Of a stretch of DNA of 64,000 nucleotides, positions 63,163 through 64,000 are shown piece after piece (position 1 is the first letter of the stretch; each line of letters begins with the position of its first letter). This DNA comes from an uncultured Acidobacteriota bacterium. GTDB taxonomy: Bacteria > Acidobacteriota > UBA6911 > RPQK01 > JAJDTT01. The translations under genes and the position numbers were made by a program. The notes below the pieces were generated by a model. That model was not told the origin of the DNA. It was given only the letters and a program-made list of their open reading frames with translations, and searched no databases. Location of the stretch: positions 1 through 64,000 of the forward strand of contig CATOST010000023.1 in the NCBI GenBank assembly GCA_951812665.1. Direction: 5' to 3'.

Positions 63163-64000
63163 CTAATCGATGGCGGCGGCGTGACGGCCTGCCTCCGGGT
63201 CCCCCGCAGCGTGGATGATGCCCTTCTCCTGATCAATGTAGAGCATCACCGGCCGAGCGATGAAGCCGTCGGTGGTGGTCAACCGGTGGCCCTGCCGCTT
63301 CAATTCCTCCTGGACCTGCGGGGTGACGCCGCTGTGGACCCGCAGACTTCCCGCCTTGACGAAAGCCTCGTCCCGGTTCGGATTGGGGTCGAAGGAATTC
63401 TGGTGGTGATCCGTGTTGAAACGGGACGCCGTCACCGCCTTCTCCGGAAGCATGCCGAATTCGACGTGGTTCAGAAGCACGTTCAGCGTGGTCTGATCCT
63501 GCAGATCGCCTCCCGCCACGCTGATGGCGATGACCGGCTTGCCGTTCCGGGTGACCAGGGTCGGGGTCAGAGTGATGCGGGGCCGTTTTCCCGGCTGGAT
63601 GCGATTGGGATGGTCCCGGGTGGTGTTCAGGCTCCGGAGGCGGTTTCCCGTAGTGACCCCTGAAGGTCCGGGCAGGTTACCCGACAGGTTGCAACTGGGG
63701 GTGGCGGCCACCACGTTGCCCCACCGGTCCGCCACCACGCAGGTGGTGGTGTCGCTGATGGGAATACGGTTCGGATTGTTTCCGGCCCGCATCATGCCCC
63801 TGAGAGGCTTCATGTGGTAGGGGTCTCCGGGCCGGCGGTCCAGGGACGCCCGATCCGGATCGATCAGTGAACGGCGGATCCGCGCATACTCCCGGGACAA
63901 CAGGGTCTTCATGGGGACCTGGGCGAAGAGGGGGTCACCGTAATATTCGTCCCGGTCGGCGAAGGCCAGCTTCAACGACTCGGTGAGGGTGTGGATGTAG
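63163..64000 (-). CDS. Gamma-glutamyltransferase family protein, N-terminus beyond the window
   Basis: The frame is open from the window edge (YIHTLTESLKLAFADRDEYY) to the stop at 63163, 278 residues. The autoprocessing and catalytic threonine lies in PISDTTTCVVADRWGNVVAA. The small subunit continues with TPTLVTRNGKPVIAISVAGG and NVLLNHVEFGMLPEKAV. Such enzymes transfer or hydrolyse gamma-glutamyl groups, classically of glutathione; many bacterial ones act in the periplasm. The large-subunit start and any signal peptide are outside the window. Confidence 0.85.
   Translation of the reverse strand, partial: YIHTLTESLKLAFADRDEYYGDPLFAQVPMKTLLSREYARIRRSLIDPDRASLDRRPGDPYHMKPLRGMMRAGNNPNRIPISDTTTCVVADRWGNVVAATPSCNLSGNLPGPSGVTTGNRLRSLNTTRDHPNRIQPGKRPRITLTPTLVTRNGKPVIAISVAGGDLQDQTTLNVLLNHVEFGMLPEKAVTASRFNTDHHQNSFDPNPNRDEAFVKAGSLRVHSGVTPQVQEELKRQGHRLTTTDGFIARPVMLYIDQEKGIIHAAGDPEAGRHAAAID

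Overview
The window looks like chromosomal DNA of a GC-rich, heterotrophic Gram-negative bacterium, most likely an Acidobacteriota (Bryobacter/Solibacter-like). The reasons are a TonB-dependent receptor with an N-terminal carboxypeptidase-regulatory-like domain, a PSD1/DUF1549/DUF1553 planctomycete-type cytochrome paired with a DUF1501 protein, many Tat or Sec exported enzymes, and a czc-type RND pump. No rRNA, tRNA, CRISPR array or intact transposase was found. The assignment rests on gene content only.

Layout. 1-0.6 kb: a VapBC-type toxin-antitoxin pair cut by the window edge. 0.7-20 kb: catabolic genes (M24 peptidase-like, propeller-cupin fusion, class III aminotransferase, M20 deacylase, two secreted propeller proteins, dihydroxy-acid dehydratase, small membrane protein, TonB receptor, mandelate-racemase-like enzyme, another propeller, a sialidase-like protein). 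Almost every long gene here carries one or more single-base length changes, mostly in G/C runs, so products must be read across frames. 19.5-28 kb: intact PSD1 cytochrome, DUF1501, sugar-dehydrogenase/diheme lipoprotein and a large esterase. 28-36.7 kb: a scrambled island with repeated fragments of the esterase and of a homocysteine methyltransferase, two genes broken by in-frame TAG codons, a MORN protein with a replaced 3' end, a HEPN-like zinc protein with a small membrane protein, and a second VapBC pair. A short motif (core gtgactgtcccc) lies at the fragment joints. 36.8-48 kb: a double propeller, M19 dipeptidase-like protein, coiled-coil membrane protein, tandem sialidase-like genes, propeller-LamG protein and Gfo/Idh/MocA oxidoreductase. 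48-54 kb: czcCBA metal efflux operon. 54-64 kb: GH42-like protein, amidase, lipoprotein, propeller, toroid-like protein and the end of a gamma-glutamyltransferase gene.

How it may work together (inference). The receptor would import oligomeric substrates. Nine exported propeller or sialidase-like proteins, the esterase, GH42-like and toroid-like proteins would act on glycans outside the cytoplasm. The MR/MLE, Gfo/Idh and dehydratase enzymes would process sugar acids or sugars, and the peptidases and amidase would handle amino-acid compounds. Two non-coding repeat families stand out: modular hairpins directly after or across stop codons at about ten sites, and the joint motif of the 28-36 kb island.
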